Shown here: positions 1-10,005 of the stretch, piece after piece
Position numbering within the stretch: position 1 is the first letter of the stretch
How the letters are laid out: the number at the start of each line of letters is the position of its first letter
Assembly: GCA_001897855.1 (NCBI GenBank)
Contig: MKUO01000001.1
Location: forward strand, 496,001 to 560,000
Direction: 5' to 3'
From: Bacteroidetes bacterium 43-93
GTDB taxonomy: Bacteria > Bacteroidota > Bacteroidia > Chitinophagales > Chitinophagaceae
DNA: 64,000 nucleotides
The notes under the pieces: generated by a model
The model's input: only the letters and a program-made list of their open reading frames with translations
Told to the model about the DNA's origin: nothing
Databases searched by the model: none
Translations under genes and position numbers: made by a program

Positions 1-75
1 AAGTTACGTAATACCGTTCATCGTTAATATGACGGGAGGCAGAAATTTACTACGATGAATGATTTTAACACTGTT

Positions 76-1524
76 TTAATTTATCCTCGCAAACATGTAA
101 TCCTCGCCTACCCGAAACACCTTTTTTATATATACGGGATGCTCTTCGTTGTAGATTTTATTAGCTAAAAGCAGTAATTGCCCGCTGTGGTATCGGGCAT
201 CTGAGATATTGTCGATTTTCAGCATGGGTTTTTGCTGCCATTCGGCATATAATAAGATGTTTTGATAAGGGGCGCCTAAACAAATGATTGTATCACAGCT
301 ATGCAGCGTATCCGCATTTTCTTTGATAGCCAGGTGTAATTCCTCGGGCTCGGTAACGATATTAATAACATGCCTTACGGTAAGCGCTAACCACAGGCCT
401 AAGAATAAATACCCGGCTTGTCTCCTCCTTGCTGCGAAATATTGCATCCCGCTAACTAAGATAATGGTTAACTGGGGCCAAACTGGTGCCAGGTACCAGT
501 CGTGCTGGTTCATAGATAGTGTTAGGAAAAGGATAGGTAGTACGCTAAGAGAAATAGCAAAAAATATCGCTGGATGGTGTTGGGTGTAATTTCTCAGGTC
601 TTTGCGATGTTTATATAATAGTATACAGCCGGTGAATGCTATTAGGTAAAAAATATAGTTCCAGATGTTCATTCGCACATCAAAAGCATGTGCACAGAAA
701 AAATAGTCTCTTATATATTTGCCATGATCAAAATCGGCATCTGTAAAACGCCTTACCACATCATGCCAGAGCAATACTTCTATTGAGCTATTACTCCCGT
801 ATCTTGATTGCCCCGGATCAGTTCGGAGCCCATAGAGGCTTTGCAGTAAAAGCCACGATGCTGCAATTAATATAGAAAGTGCCACCGCTAACCAGGTAAG
901 TTTGTCCTTTAGTATTTGTTTCCATTTACCGCTATAGATGGCGTAAAGCATAAGACCCGGTATAAATAAAAACGCGGCAGGCCCTTTTGCATAAAAAGCA
1001 AGCCCGGTAAATGCTCCGGTTAGGAGTATGGCAGCCCGGTTACCCCCATCAATATATCTCACAAAATAGTAGGCGGATGCAGTCAGAAACCAGGTAAGTA
1101 GTATATCAAAATCGCCTGTTAACCCCACATGCATACCCAAAATAGCTTTGCATGAGAGTAGCAATAGGCAACAGTACATAGCTGTTCGCCGGTCTTTTAA
1201 GTTCTTCACCAGCAAATAGAAATAAGTAAAGAATGCTAGAGTAAACACGAACGAAGGGAAACGAAGCCCCCATTCATTATATCCAAAAAGATTATACGAG
1301 GCAACAATACACCAGGTTAGTAATGGCGGTTTGGCGTTCCATGTATCTGGTTCACCGGCATAATAGAGATTGAAATAGTCGTGGTTTTGAGCCATTTCGT
1401 AGGCGTTCACTCCATTTCTGGCTTCATCCCATTCCTGTACATTAAAATGGCCAATGTTTGGCAAGACAAAAACTGTTACAAGGACAAGGGTAATTAGTAA
1501 GTAGTAGTTTTCAAGTTTTTTCAT
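76..1524 (-). CDS. ArnT-like membrane glycosyltransferase (GT39/GT83 type)
   Basis: A 482-aa polytopic membrane protein of the dolichyl-phosphate-mannose/undecaprenyl-phosphate-sugar transferase superfamily. It should move a sugar from a lipid-phosphate carrier onto an envelope acceptor on the periplasmic side. The N-terminal membrane segment is followed by the acidic first-loop motif WDEAR (D33, E34), where this family has its catalytic acid, and by KPPLLTW a little further on. About ten more hydrophobic segments follow, then a soluble C-terminal tail of about 90 residues. The acceptor and donor cannot be read from the sequence. It is divergent from rpsA across about 120 bp and has no obvious operon partner inside the window. 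Confidence 0.8.
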   Translation of the reverse strand: MKKLENYYLLITLVLVTVFVLPNIGHFNVQEWDEARNGVNAYEMAQNHDYFNLYYAGEPDTWNAKPPLLTWCIVASYNLFGYNEWGLRFPSFVFTLAFFTYFYLLVKNLKDRRTAMYCCLLLLSCKAILGMHVGLTGDFDILLTWFLTASAYYFVRYIDGGNRAAILLTGAFTGLAFYAKGPAAFLFIPGLMLYAIYSGKWKQILKDKLTWLAVALSILIAASWLLLQSLYGLRTDPGQSRYGSNSSIEVLLWHDVVRRFTDADFDHGKYIRDYFFCAHAFDVRMNIWNYIFYLIAFTGCILLYKHRKDLRNYTQHHPAIFFAISLSVLPILFLTLSMNQHDWYLAPVWPQLTIILVSGMQYFAARRRQAGYLFLGLWLALTVRHVINIVTEPEELHLAIKENADTLHSCDTIICLGAPYQNILLYAEWQQKPMLKIDNISDARYHSGQLLLLANKIYNEEHPVYIKKVFRVGEDYMFARIN

Positions 1525-1600
1525 ACCTGGGGCAGCGATTGAAAATATGTAAAAAACATTAAAAACTCTCGGTAACTGCGCTTTTTATAGATTTTATTAA

Positions 1601-1646
1601 TATCTTTGCCGTCCCAAAAATTTCACTTAAAAGGAGGGACTAAACA
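1601..1646 (+). promoter_or_regulatory. rpsA promoter box and strong Shine-Dalgarno
   Basis: TATCTTTG at 1601-1608 matches the Bacteroidota -7 consensus TAnnTTTG. AAGGAGGG at 1631-1638 is fully complementary to the 16S anti-Shine-Dalgarno core and sits 9 nt before the TTG at 1647. An in-frame TAA at 1641-1643 rules out a longer reading frame. The Shine-Dalgarno therefore fixes the start at TTG; the next in-frame ATG is more than 40 codons inside. Such a strong site is unusual in this phylum. Confidence 0.8.
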
Positions 1647-3485
1647 TTGGAAGAAAACCAAATTATTAACCAAACTGCGGCTCTGCCAGACAGCCAGAGC
1701 GGCGCTCACGACGATTTCGATTGGAGCGTAGACAAAAGGAACGTAGCTTCTTACAGTAAAGATAAGCGCGTTGAAATGGAAAAAGTGTATGACAGCACTT
1801 TTAAAACTATTGACGAAGCACAACTGTTGCAAGGTACTATCGTAGGCCTTACAAAAACAGATGCTATCGTTAACATCGGTTTCAAATCAGATGGCCTGAT
1901 CTCTCTGAACGAATTCCGCGATATGCCTGATGTTAAGATCGGTGAAGATATCGAGGTAATGGTTGTAGAGAAAGAAGACAGGAATGGCCACTTGCACCTG
2001 AGCCGCAAAATGGCTCGTGCTGCACGCGCATGGCAGAAGATCGTTGACTTCTACAAAACCGGCGAAGTGGTTACTGGTACTATCACCAGCAAAACCAAGG
2101 GCGGTCTTATCGTGGATGTTTACGGACTGGAAACATTCTTACCTGGTTCACAAATAGATGTGAAACCTGTAACTGATTACGATCAGTACGTGGGTAAAAC
2201 AATGGATTTCAAAGTTGTTAAGATCAACGAAGCTATCCGTAACGCTGTTGTGTCTCACAAAGCGCTTATCGAAAGCGATATCGAACAGCAACGCAGCGTT
2301 ATCATTTCTCAGCTCGAAAAAGGACAGGTACTGGAAGGTACTGTTAAGAATGTTACCGATTTCGGTGCGTTCATCGACCTGGGTGGTGTTGACGGATTGT
2401 TATACATCACAGACATTAGCTGGGGCCGCGTAACGCATCCTAGCGAAGTGCTCGAAAACGGACAGAAATTGAATGTGGTTGTTCTTGACTTCGATGACGA
2501 GAAGAAACGCATCAGCCTCGGTCTGAAACAATTGACTGCTCATCCTTGGGATAGCCTGCCAGAAGATATTAAGGAAGGTGCTAAGGTGAAGGGTAAAGTA
2601 GTAAACATCGAAGATTACGGCGCATTCCTGGAAATCATGCCTGGCGTAGAAGGCCTGGTACACGTTTCTGAGATCACCTGGTCTTCTCAGCCTATCAACG
2701 CGAAAGAATTCTTCCGCATGGGCGATGAATACGAAGCAGTTGTTGTAACACTTGATAAAGACGAGCGCAAAATGAGCCTGTCTATCAAACAACTGACTGA
2801 AGATCCTTGGGATACAATCGAAAATAAATTCCCGATCGATAGCCGCCACAAAGGCATCGTTAAAAACATCACTCCTTACGGCGTATTCGTAGAACTGGAA
2901 ACAGGTATCGGCGGTATGATCCACATCAGCGACCTGAGCTGGATCAAACGTTACAACCACCCAAGCGAATTCACTAAAGTTGGTGATGAGATCGAAGTAG
3001 CAATACTGGGTATTGATAAAGAAAACCGCAAACTGTCTCTGGGACACAAGCAACTGGAAGACGATCCTTGGAATACATTTGAAACTGTATTCCCTATCGG
3101 TAGCGTACACGAAGGTACTGTTACCCGTAAGGACGATAAAGGTGCTACTGTTCAACTTCAATATGGCCTGGAAGCTTACGCTCCTGCACGCCACCTGAAG
3201 AAAGAGGATGGCAGCACGGTAGAAGTGGAAGCTGTTTTACCTTTCATGATCATCGAATTTGATCGTAACGACAAACGTATCATGGTTTCTCACACTAAGG
3301 TTTGGGAACAAGGTAAGGTAGAAGAAAAAGAAGCTGCTAAGAAAGAAGCCACTGCTGAAGGTGAGAAAACCAAGAAAGCAGTTAAGAACATCCAAAGCAA
3401 GGTTGAAAAACCAACTTTAGGTGATCTGGGCGCTCTGGCTGCTCTGAAAGACAAAATGAAGAAAGCTGAAGGCGAAAGCGAATAA
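1647..3485 (+). CDS. rpsA: 30S ribosomal protein S1
   Basis: A 612-aa protein with a run of S1/OB-fold RNA-binding repeats. Several repeats carry the typical pattern of G-x-V-x-x-(I/V)-x-x-(F/Y)-GAF(I/V), then a GLxHxSE/D segment and a KRISLGLKQL-type ending. Six repeats are expected for a bacterial S1 of this length. The N-terminus is acidic; the C-terminal 60 residues are rich in Lys, Glu and Ala and probably disordered. It binds mRNA and delivers it to the 30S subunit. The start is TTG, forced by an upstream in-frame stop and supported by a full Shine-Dalgarno. The gene is monocistronic, ending at a strong hairpin terminator. Confidence 0.96.
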   Translation: MEENQIINQTAALPDSQSGAHDDFDWSVDKRNVASYSKDKRVEMEKVYDSTFKTIDEAQLLQGTIVGLTKTDAIVNIGFKSDGLISLNEFRDMPDVKIGEDIEVMVVEKEDRNGHLHLSRKMARAARAWQKIVDFYKTGEVVTGTITSKTKGGLIVDVYGLETFLPGSQIDVKPVTDYDQYVGKTMDFKVVKINEAIRNAVVSHKALIESDIEQQRSVIISQLEKGQVLEGTVKNVTDFGAFIDLGGVDGLLYITDISWGRVTHPSEVLENGQKLNVVVLDFDDEKKRISLGLKQLTAHPWDSLPEDIKEGAKVKGKVVNIEDYGAFLEIMPGVEGLVHVSEITWSSQPINAKEFFRMGDEYEAVVVTLDKDERKMSLSIKQLTEDPWDTIENKFPIDSRHKGIVKNITPYGVFVELETGIGGMIHISDLSWIKRYNHPSEFTKVGDEIEVAILGIDKENRKLSLGHKQLEDDPWNTFETVFPIGSVHEGTVTRKDDKGATVQLQYGLEAYAPARHLKKEDGSTVEVEAVLPFMIIEFDRNDKRIMVSHTKVWEQGKVEEKEAAKKEATAEGEKTKKAVKNIQSKVEKPTLGDLGALAALKDKMKKAEGESE

Positions 3486-3507
3486 GCTGATTCAATATAG
3501 TTTTATG

Positions 3508-3540
3508 AAGCCGCACCAAATAGGTGCGGCTTCTTTTTTA
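3508..3540 (+). terminator. Intrinsic terminator of rpsA
   Basis: A perfect 10-bp stem (AAGCCGCACC at 3508-3517 with GGTGCGGCTT at 3523-3532) with loop AAATA is followed by a T-rich tract to 3540. It lies 23 nt after the rpsA stop. Confidence 0.93.
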
Positions 3541-3634
3541 TATCTGTATGCTTATTCAGTGTTTTATTATATTGATGATTGGTTTCTTATCCATGTGTAG
3601 CCTTGTTTTCACATCTAATAACAATGGTACCAAT

Positions 3635-3666
3635 AAAAAAGACGCTCCATAGAGCGCCTTTTTATT
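3635..3666 (-). terminator. Terminator for the DUF4397 gene
   Basis: GACGCTC (3641-3647) pairs with GAGCGCC (3652-3658), one G-T pair, loop CATA. The stem is flanked by A6 on the left and T5ATT on the right, so it can work both ways. It lies just past the stop of the leftward gene ending at 3684. Confidence 0.85.
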
Positions 3667-3683
3667 GTCTTTAAAATAGCGGT

Positions 3684-5360
3684 TTATTTACTGAAGCGCA
3701 GGGCGGCTATTTGTCCCTTGTAAACAAATTTGAGCACATAATTGCCGGGTGCTAATGAAGAAGTATTTAAGATATTATTACTGAGTTTTTGATTTTGTAA
3801 AACAGTTCTGCCTGTTATATCAAGCACATCTGCCGATAAGATGGTTTGATTATCTAACGTACTTATGCGTAAGGAATTCTGTACGGGGTTGGGCCAGATT
3901 TTAAAGTCTTTATTGTAGGCAAGTTTAAATACAGACTCTGAAATCGGTAACTTTTTTAAAGGCCCACCTGCTGGTAAGGCAACCCATAAACCAAAATTGG
4001 GGCCATTAGAATTGGCAGATTGGGTAACAAATCCTGAAGCAACTATTGCGACAGCCAGGTTCTGCAATCCCAAATTGCCTAAGTCTGCATCGTAATCGGT
4101 TGTCTTAGAGCCTTGGGTAAGAGATAAACGATGGTAGGAACTTGACAAGGATTGATAAGAACTAAATGAGCTGTAGCTTGCACCGCTAACCAACGTATTC
4201 CCACTCTCCTTGAGGTCCATAAGAGGGGCATCGGTGCTACCTTGCACAAAGCTAACGTCTGTATTGCCATTACTTGCAGCATCTTCCATAGCATTTTTAC
4301 TATAGTGCAGTACATAAGGTAAAGCAGGAGTATAACCAGCTGAACTTTGTATACCATCTGCAACGAACATGTATTTTTTTCCTGAATCCAGGCTTATAGA
4401 TAAATGGTAAAATTTATCATTTACTGAAGAGCTGTTTTTAGGTGCCACATCAATATCATGCGCCGTTTTTGCTGTCATATCCATAAACGCACTTGCAGTT
4501 CTGAATGCAAAATCGTCCAGGATCTTTGTGTTATCTAGATACACATCCACGGTATCTGCTGTGGTATCCGCGCAGTTATTAATGAATTGAGCACGAGATA
4601 AAGCTTCGGGTGTTGTTGTTTGCAATTGTGTCATTTGCCCACCAAGAGGTGTGGCAAGCCAAAGGCCAAAACCAGGCCCATTGCTATTGCTTGAAGGATC
4701 CATAAATCCTGAGCTAACGATGATACATGCTTCATTGGTCAGGTTTTTAGCGGCAAAATCTGCGTTGTAGGTATTAATGGTTTTGCTGCCGGTAGTATTA
4801 GTAAGCCTCATCTTAAAATCGGATGTAGGTGTAGATGTATATCCCGCTGTAAAATTACCATACGCCAGGTCATTGCCCACCATATTCAATCCCGATCTTA
4901 CATCAAAGATGGGAGCATCTGTTGATCCGTTCATAAGTATATAATCGGTATTTCCGTTTATAGATGCATTTAATACTGCATTATTGAAAATGTCGACGCT
5001 CATCTTTTTATACGGACTATATCCGGCGGCACTGCGTACGCCGTTGATAACCGCAATACACGGCGTTGGTGTAGTAAAAGTTATCGACGTGGAAAAAAAC
5101 GTATCATTAACGGTAGCACTGGTTGCAGGGGCAATGGCTATTTCCAGTTTGTTTATGGGTACAGTAAAATAATCTGTAAATACTGTAGCTGCCCTAAAGT
5201 TAAGGTTGTCTACCGCAAGCACACCGTTAACGTATATATCTACACCATTAAGTGAAACATCTGCGCAGTTGTTAATAAACTGCATTTTTATGGCCTGTGC
5301 ACCGGCATCTATTGTACCTGTTGATAGAAATAACGCAGCTAGTAGAGTTTTTACCCTCAT
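3684..5360 (-). CDS. Secreted DUF4397 protein with T9SS C-terminal tail
   Basis: A 558-aa protein. Residues 1-22 form a Sec signal peptide. Two homologous halves follow (about 26-250 and 258-470), each opening with FINNCAD and carrying a SNGPxFGLW(L/V)A block near its end; this matches tandem DUF4397 modules. The last 73 residues (from KIWPNPVQNSLRIS, through DVLDITGRTV to LAPGNYVLKF) form a type A T9SS sorting domain, so the protein should be exported across the outer membrane and anchored or released there. No catalytic motif is visible; a surface or adhesive role is inference. It is divergent from the T9SS protease at 5498. Confidence 0.85.
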   Translation of the reverse strand: MRVKTLLAALFLSTGTIDAGAQAIKMQFINNCADVSLNGVDIYVNGVLAVDNLNFRAATVFTDYFTVPINKLEIAIAPATSATVNDTFFSTSITFTTPTPCIAVINGVRSAAGYSPYKKMSVDIFNNAVLNASINGNTDYILMNGSTDAPIFDVRSGLNMVGNDLAYGNFTAGYTSTPTSDFKMRLTNTTGSKTINTYNADFAAKNLTNEACIIVSSGFMDPSSNSNGPGFGLWLATPLGGQMTQLQTTTPEALSRAQFINNCADTTADTVDVYLDNTKILDDFAFRTASAFMDMTAKTAHDIDVAPKNSSSVNDKFYHLSISLDSGKKYMFVADGIQSSAGYTPALPYVLHYSKNAMEDAASNGNTDVSFVQGSTDAPLMDLKESGNTLVSGASYSSFSSYQSLSSSYHRLSLTQGSKTTDYDADLGNLGLQNLAVAIVASGFVTQSANSNGPNFGLWVALPAGGPLKKLPISESVFKLAYNKDFKIWPNPVQNSLRISTLDNQTILSADVLDITGRTVLQNQKLSNNILNTSSLAPGNYVLKFVYKGQIAALRFSK

Positions 5361-5497
5361 AATCGGATTTTAAGTGTTATCAAGTCTGTTTTTATATCTA
5401 TAAATATAGCGAAAAAAGGGCTTCCATACGTTTGTCATATTCTATATAACTCAAACCCTATATCAAACTAATACAGTAAATTGTATTTGATATTATT

Positions 5498-8400
5498 ATG
5501 AACAAAAGATCTGTACAGTTAACGATAGGGTTGTTATGGATGGTCTTGCTGCTTTGCGTAAGCGATACCATCGCACAATCAGCTGACGTCAATAGAATAA
5601 GTATAAAGAACAATACAATAACCATTACTGCTAACGCGGATGCATGGTATCAGGATATAGCAAAGAATCGTACATCGGGTAATGTGCAGGCCCTTGTGCA
5701 TCTTACACGTCTGCCCGGTGTACAAGATCGTACGCTCCTTGCGTCCGCCGGTATCCAATTACAGGATTATATTCATGGTAAAACCTATGTTGCGACGATA
5801 GATATATCAAAAAAGGTAAGCAGTCTCCCGGCTATCGTATATGGTTTTACCGATGTTAATCCTGCCTGGAAGCTGGATGATATACTTCTACAGGAAAAGC
5901 CACAAAACGAAATACAGGTATTGGCCTCATTCTTTACAGGCATACCGGCCGATAGTATCGAGGCAAATATTAAAAAGCTGGGTGCTTCCATTATACCAAA
6001 TGAACTGCAGGGCGTACATGTATATCAACTTCGTATAAAGGCAGGCTCACTATTGCACTTGGCAGGCTTTTATGGCTTACAGTATATCAGTAAATACAAT
6101 ACTCCGATTCCTTTAAATTTTGAATCTCGTTGCGCGTCGAAAGCTGCTATTGCTTCGCTCCCGGTAGTGTATGGTGGTTATGGTTTAAGGGGAGCCGGCG
6201 TTACGGTAGGGGTCGGTGACAATGTATCAGGCAACTTCCATATAGACCTGAAAGACAGGATCATTAATTACAATCCCCAGCCATATACAAATCACGGTGT
6301 ACATATAAACGGTATTGTAGGTGGTGCCGGCATAATGGATGTCAAAGGAGAGGGTGTAGCGCCGGAAGCCAAACTTATCGATCACTTGTTTGATGCTATC
6401 TGGCAGCGCACAGGTACTTTCTTCCCTCAGTACAATATGACCATTACCAACAATTCTTATGCTGCCGTTATTAATGATTGCAGCTATTCCGGCACCTACA
6501 ATGCGTTGTCTGTGGCGGTAGATAGAATGTCCCTGCAATATAATAAGGTGCTGCATGTTTTTGCCGCGGGGAATGATGGTTTGCTTAATTGTACACCTTA
6601 CCCTAATGGTTTTGGAAATGTATCCGGTGGATACCAGCCCGCTAAGGATAATATTGTTGTTACCAGCACCGACAAATATTATGTAGATGCTGACGATGCA
6701 TCCCGCGGCCCCGCAAAAGATGGCCGGTTGAAGCCGGAGATCACTGCAGTAGGCCGGGGGGTAGTGTCTACAACTAACACTTTTGAATACCTGGAAGCGG
6801 GTGGTACCAGTATGGCATCGCCCGGCGTTGCGGGCGGCCTTGCCTTGCTTACAGAGCGATACAAACAATTAAACGGTGGTAACAATCCCAATGCCGATCT
6901 GCTAAAGGCGGTATTGCTGAATGGTGCTATGGATATGGGCAATCCTGGTCCCGATTATACTTTTGGTTTCGGCTTCATGGATGTATATCGTTCCCTGCAG
7001 ATGTTGGATAGCGGCAGATACGCAACACGTACTATTACAAACGGCGGACAGCAGGATATCGACTTTAGTGTGCCTCCCAATACAGCACAGCTAAAGGTGA
7101 TGTTGTATTATCACGATGCGGTTGCTAACCCGCTTGCGTCCGCAGCTTTGGTAAATGACCTCGATCTGCAGGTTACAGAACCTTCTTCAGCTATCCATAC
7201 TCCATTGATATTAGATCCTTCACCGGCCAACGTAAAGAATAATGCAAAAGAAGGTGTAGACAGGCTTAACAATGTAGAGCAGGTTACGATAAATAATCCT
7301 GCCTCGGGCACATATACTGCCAGCGTAAAAGGGTTTAATATACCCTCGGCTTCGCAGGATTTTGTAATTGCTTATGATTACATTCCTGTTGGTGTCATGC
7401 TCGCTTACCCAACTACAGGAACGGCTGTCATGGCCGGCGATAGTGCACGTTTATATTGGACGGCATCAGACAATTCAAATTCCTTTACGCTAGAGTATAG
7501 TACGGATGGCGGTGCTAACTGGACTGTTATTTCCAATACCATTGGCGATTCAGTACGACAGTTCAGGTGGGGGGTGCCTGCAAATATCAGTAGCGGTAAA
7601 TGTAAAATGCGCCTGACCCGTAATGGCACAGGTCAGCAATATACAACAGGCCTGTTTGCTGTTACCCCCCGCCCTGTTGCCGCACTCGATGCCGTTCAAT
7701 GTCCCGGCTATATACATATCAAATGGACGTCGGTACCATCTGCCTCCGGCTATGAGGTGATGATGAAAAAGGGCATTAAAATGGTGGTGGTAGATACAGT
7801 TACTGATACCAGTTACACATTCAGCGGGCTGTCTTTAGACAGCACCTATTATGTTGCTGCCAGGCCTGTTATCGATGGTATGAGTGGCTACCGTAGCCTG
7901 GCTATTTTTCGCACACCTAAGGATGGCAATTGCACAGGCCATATCTCTGATAACGATTTGATGGTACAAACGCTCGTAAAACCTTCAACCGGCCGTAAGC
8001 TTACCAGTACAGAATTGACCGCTAATGAAACTTTATCAGTATTGGTACGCAACCTCGACGATGTAAAGGTGGATAGCTACAGGGTATCATATAGCATCAA
8101 TGCTGGCACCTGGCAATCCAAAGTGATGACCATGCCAATTGCAGCAAATAGCGTAGGGTTGGCAACTATTCCCGGCATCGACCTTTCAGCATCGGGTATA
8201 TATCAATTGCGCCTTGCTGTTCAGAATCTCTCTGCTACCGATCCGGTTCCTGCAAATGATAGTATTATAAAAGTACTCAAGCAGTTAGATAATCCACCTG
8301 TAAACATTGCCGGTACTTTTACGGATGGGTTTGAGGCCTGGGATGCGCTGGAAACGGAAAATGATAGCATAGGTATTTCTCCTGATGGCCGTTGGGACTA

Positions 8401-10003
8401 TCACAATGAGAATGATACCTGCCGTTTAAGGAGTATTGTAAACTCAACGATCACGATCACAGGTAATCGTTCCATCAGCCTTGATGCTATTTACAATGCC
8501 GGTCGAAACCATGCAAATGAATTTACCGGGACGTTCAATATGATTAACTATGATGTAGCTAATGATGAAGTACGCCTTGAGTTTGATTATATATTGCATG
8601 GCACGCCATTGGCACCTGAAGACAATGCGGTCGCGGTTCGTGGAGCTGATACGAAGAACTGGTCAAAGTTATATGTATATAAAACTTCAACAGCGGGTTC
8701 GGGCAATGCTGTCAACTCAGGTTCTTTATCTATAACTGATGCTTTGCAGGCTTCCGGCCAGGCATTTACCACCAGTACACAAGTTGATTTCCTGCAGGAC
8801 GATAAATCGCTCATTAGCGAACGGAATTATGGTTCGGGTGTTACCATTGATAATGTGAAATTATATATGGTGCAAAACGATATTCAGTTATTATCTATTG
8901 TTACCCCTGGTATCATTGAATGTGGCTTAAATGGCCAGGTGCCGTTGGTTATCCGGCTACGCAATGGTGTTAACCAAACACTTAATAATGTGCAGCTTTA
9001 TTATAGGTTTGATGGTGGGCCGGTAGTTAACGAAACCCTTAGTACTCTCGCCGGCAAACAAACGGTTGACTATAGCTTTAATGCATTAATGGACCTTTCC
9101 AAAACTGGTGGTCATACCTTGGATGTTTGGGTTGCCGCTACTGGCGACAGTTATACAAAGAATGACAGTATTTTAAATTACTCTTTCCACAATCAGCCAC
9201 TTGTTGCATCATTCCCATACAAAGAAACTTTTGAGAATGGCGATGGAAATTGGTACACAGAAGGTGCTTCAGATTCCTGGGCTTATGGTACACCTGCATC
9301 TCCGAAGATAAATAAGGCTGCGAGCGGTACTAAAGCATGGAAGACCAACCTTAGCGGTAATTATAATCCGCTGGAGCTTTCCTATTTGTATTCACCATGT
9401 TTCGATGTTAGTTCGCTAAAATATCCAAAATTCAGGTTTGCTATTGCACACGATATAGAAGATTGCGGAATTGTCCTTTGCGATGGCGCAGCTTTGCAAT
9501 ATAGTACAGATGGGGTCGTTTGGCAGCGGCTGAATGATTCGACTCAAAGCGCTAACTGGTACACAGATACTTCCTATAATATCTGGACAGGTGAGCGAAC
9601 AGACTGGCATAGCGTTTCTGTAAAGCTGCCTAAAGGGCTTCAGACAGTCCGGTTTCGCTATATTTTCTTCTCAGATCAGGGTAGCGAAAAGGAGGGATTG
9701 GCTGTTGATGATGTAGAGATTTTTGATGATATACCTGTTCCTGCCGTAGATAACCTCATAGGCATAAGCCCTAACCCCACACGTGACGGTAAGCTGAATA
9801 TAGAGTGGAGTGCTGTTGGTGGTACCGATCTGCAACTGGCTATGTTCAATTCCATAGGCAGGCAGGTGTTTACGCAAACCATCAAGTCCGATGCAGGTTA
9901 TAACAAGGCTACGTTGAACACTCCACATTTTTCAAGTGGGGTATACATCTTGCATATCATTTTAGGCGATAAAAAGTACGCGCGGAAAATTGTGTACCTG
10001 TAA
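5498..10003 (+). CDS. Subtilisin-like (S8) protease with T9SS tail
   Basis: A 1501-aa secreted serine protease. A signal peptide (about 1-26) is followed by a propeptide-like region. The S8 catalytic domain has Asp241 in VGDNVSG, His266 in HGVHINGIVGG and Ser438 in GGTSMASPGVAGG. All three triad motifs are present, so the enzyme is predicted active. Downstream come beta-sandwich regions, one resembling fibronectin type III (about residues 725-805), then a jelly-roll/MAM-like segment, and a C-terminal T9SS sorting domain (ISPNPTRDGKLNIEW through SSGVYILHI). It probably degrades proteins outside the cell. It is much longer than a bare subtilase because of the C-terminal modules. The ATG at 5498 is the natural start for the signal peptide. 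Confidence 0.92.
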   Translation: MNKRSVQLTIGLLWMVLLLCVSDTIAQSADVNRISIKNNTITITANADAWYQDIAKNRTSGNVQALVHLTRLPGVQDRTLLASAGIQLQDYIHGKTYVATIDISKKVSSLPAIVYGFTDVNPAWKLDDILLQEKPQNEIQVLASFFTGIPADSIEANIKKLGASIIPNELQGVHVYQLRIKAGSLLHLAGFYGLQYISKYNTPIPLNFESRCASKAAIASLPVVYGGYGLRGAGVTVGVGDNVSGNFHIDLKDRIINYNPQPYTNHGVHINGIVGGAGIMDVKGEGVAPEAKLIDHLFDAIWQRTGTFFPQYNMTITNNSYAAVINDCSYSGTYNALSVAVDRMSLQYNKVLHVFAAGNDGLLNCTPYPNGFGNVSGGYQPAKDNIVVTSTDKYYVDADDASRGPAKDGRLKPEITAVGRGVVSTTNTFEYLEAGGTSMASPGVAGGLALLTERYKQLNGGNNPNADLLKAVLLNGAMDMGNPGPDYTFGFGFMDVYRSLQMLDSGRYATRTITNGGQQDIDFSVPPNTAQLKVMLYYHDAVANPLASAALVNDLDLQVTEPSSAIHTPLILDPSPANVKNNAKEGVDRLNNVEQVTINNPASGTYTASVKGFNIPSASQDFVIAYDYIPVGVMLAYPTTGTAVMAGDSARLYWTASDNSNSFTLEYSTDGGANWTVISNTIGDSVRQFRWGVPANISSGKCKMRLTRNGTGQQYTTGLFAVTPRPVAALDAVQCPGYIHIKWTSVPSASGYEVMMKKGIKMVVVDTVTDTSYTFSGLSLDSTYYVAARPVIDGMSGYRSLAIFRTPKDGNCTGHISDNDLMVQTLVKPSTGRKLTSTELTANETLSVLVRNLDDVKVDSYRVSYSINAGTWQSKVMTMPIAANSVGLATIPGIDLSASGIYQLRLAVQNLSATDPVPANDSIIKVLKQLDNPPVNIAGTFTDGFEAWDALETENDSIGISPDGRWDYHNENDTCRLRSIVNSTITITGNRSISLDAIYNAGRNHANEFTGTFNMINYDVANDEVRLEFDYILHGTPLAPEDNAVAVRGADTKNWSKLYVYKTSTAGSGNAVNSGSLSITDALQASGQAFTTSTQVDFLQDDKSLISERNYGSGVTIDNVKLYMVQNDIQLLSIVTPGIIECGLNGQVPLVIRLRNGVNQTLNNVQLYYRFDGGPVVNETLSTLAGKQTVDYSFNALMDLSKTGGHTLDVWVAATGDSYTKNDSILNYSFHNQPLVASFPYKETFENGDGNWYTEGASDSWAYGTPASPKINKAASGTKAWKTNLSGNYNPLELSYLYSPCFDVSSLKYPKFRFAIAHDIEDCGIVLCDGAALQYSTDGVVWQRLNDSTQSANWYTDTSYNIWTGERTDWHSVSVKLPKGLQTVRFRYIFFSDQGSEKEGLAVDDVEIFDDIPVPAVDNLIGISPNPTRDGKLNIEWSAVGGTDLQLAMFNSIGRQVFTQTIKSDAGYNKATLNTPHFSSGVYILHIILGDKKYARKIVYL

Positions 10004-10005
10004 TA

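Noticed and set aside
6227-6868. 213-codon leftward frame
   Set aside because: It lies antisense to the catalytic domain of the S8 protease, whose Asp, His and Ser motifs are intact.
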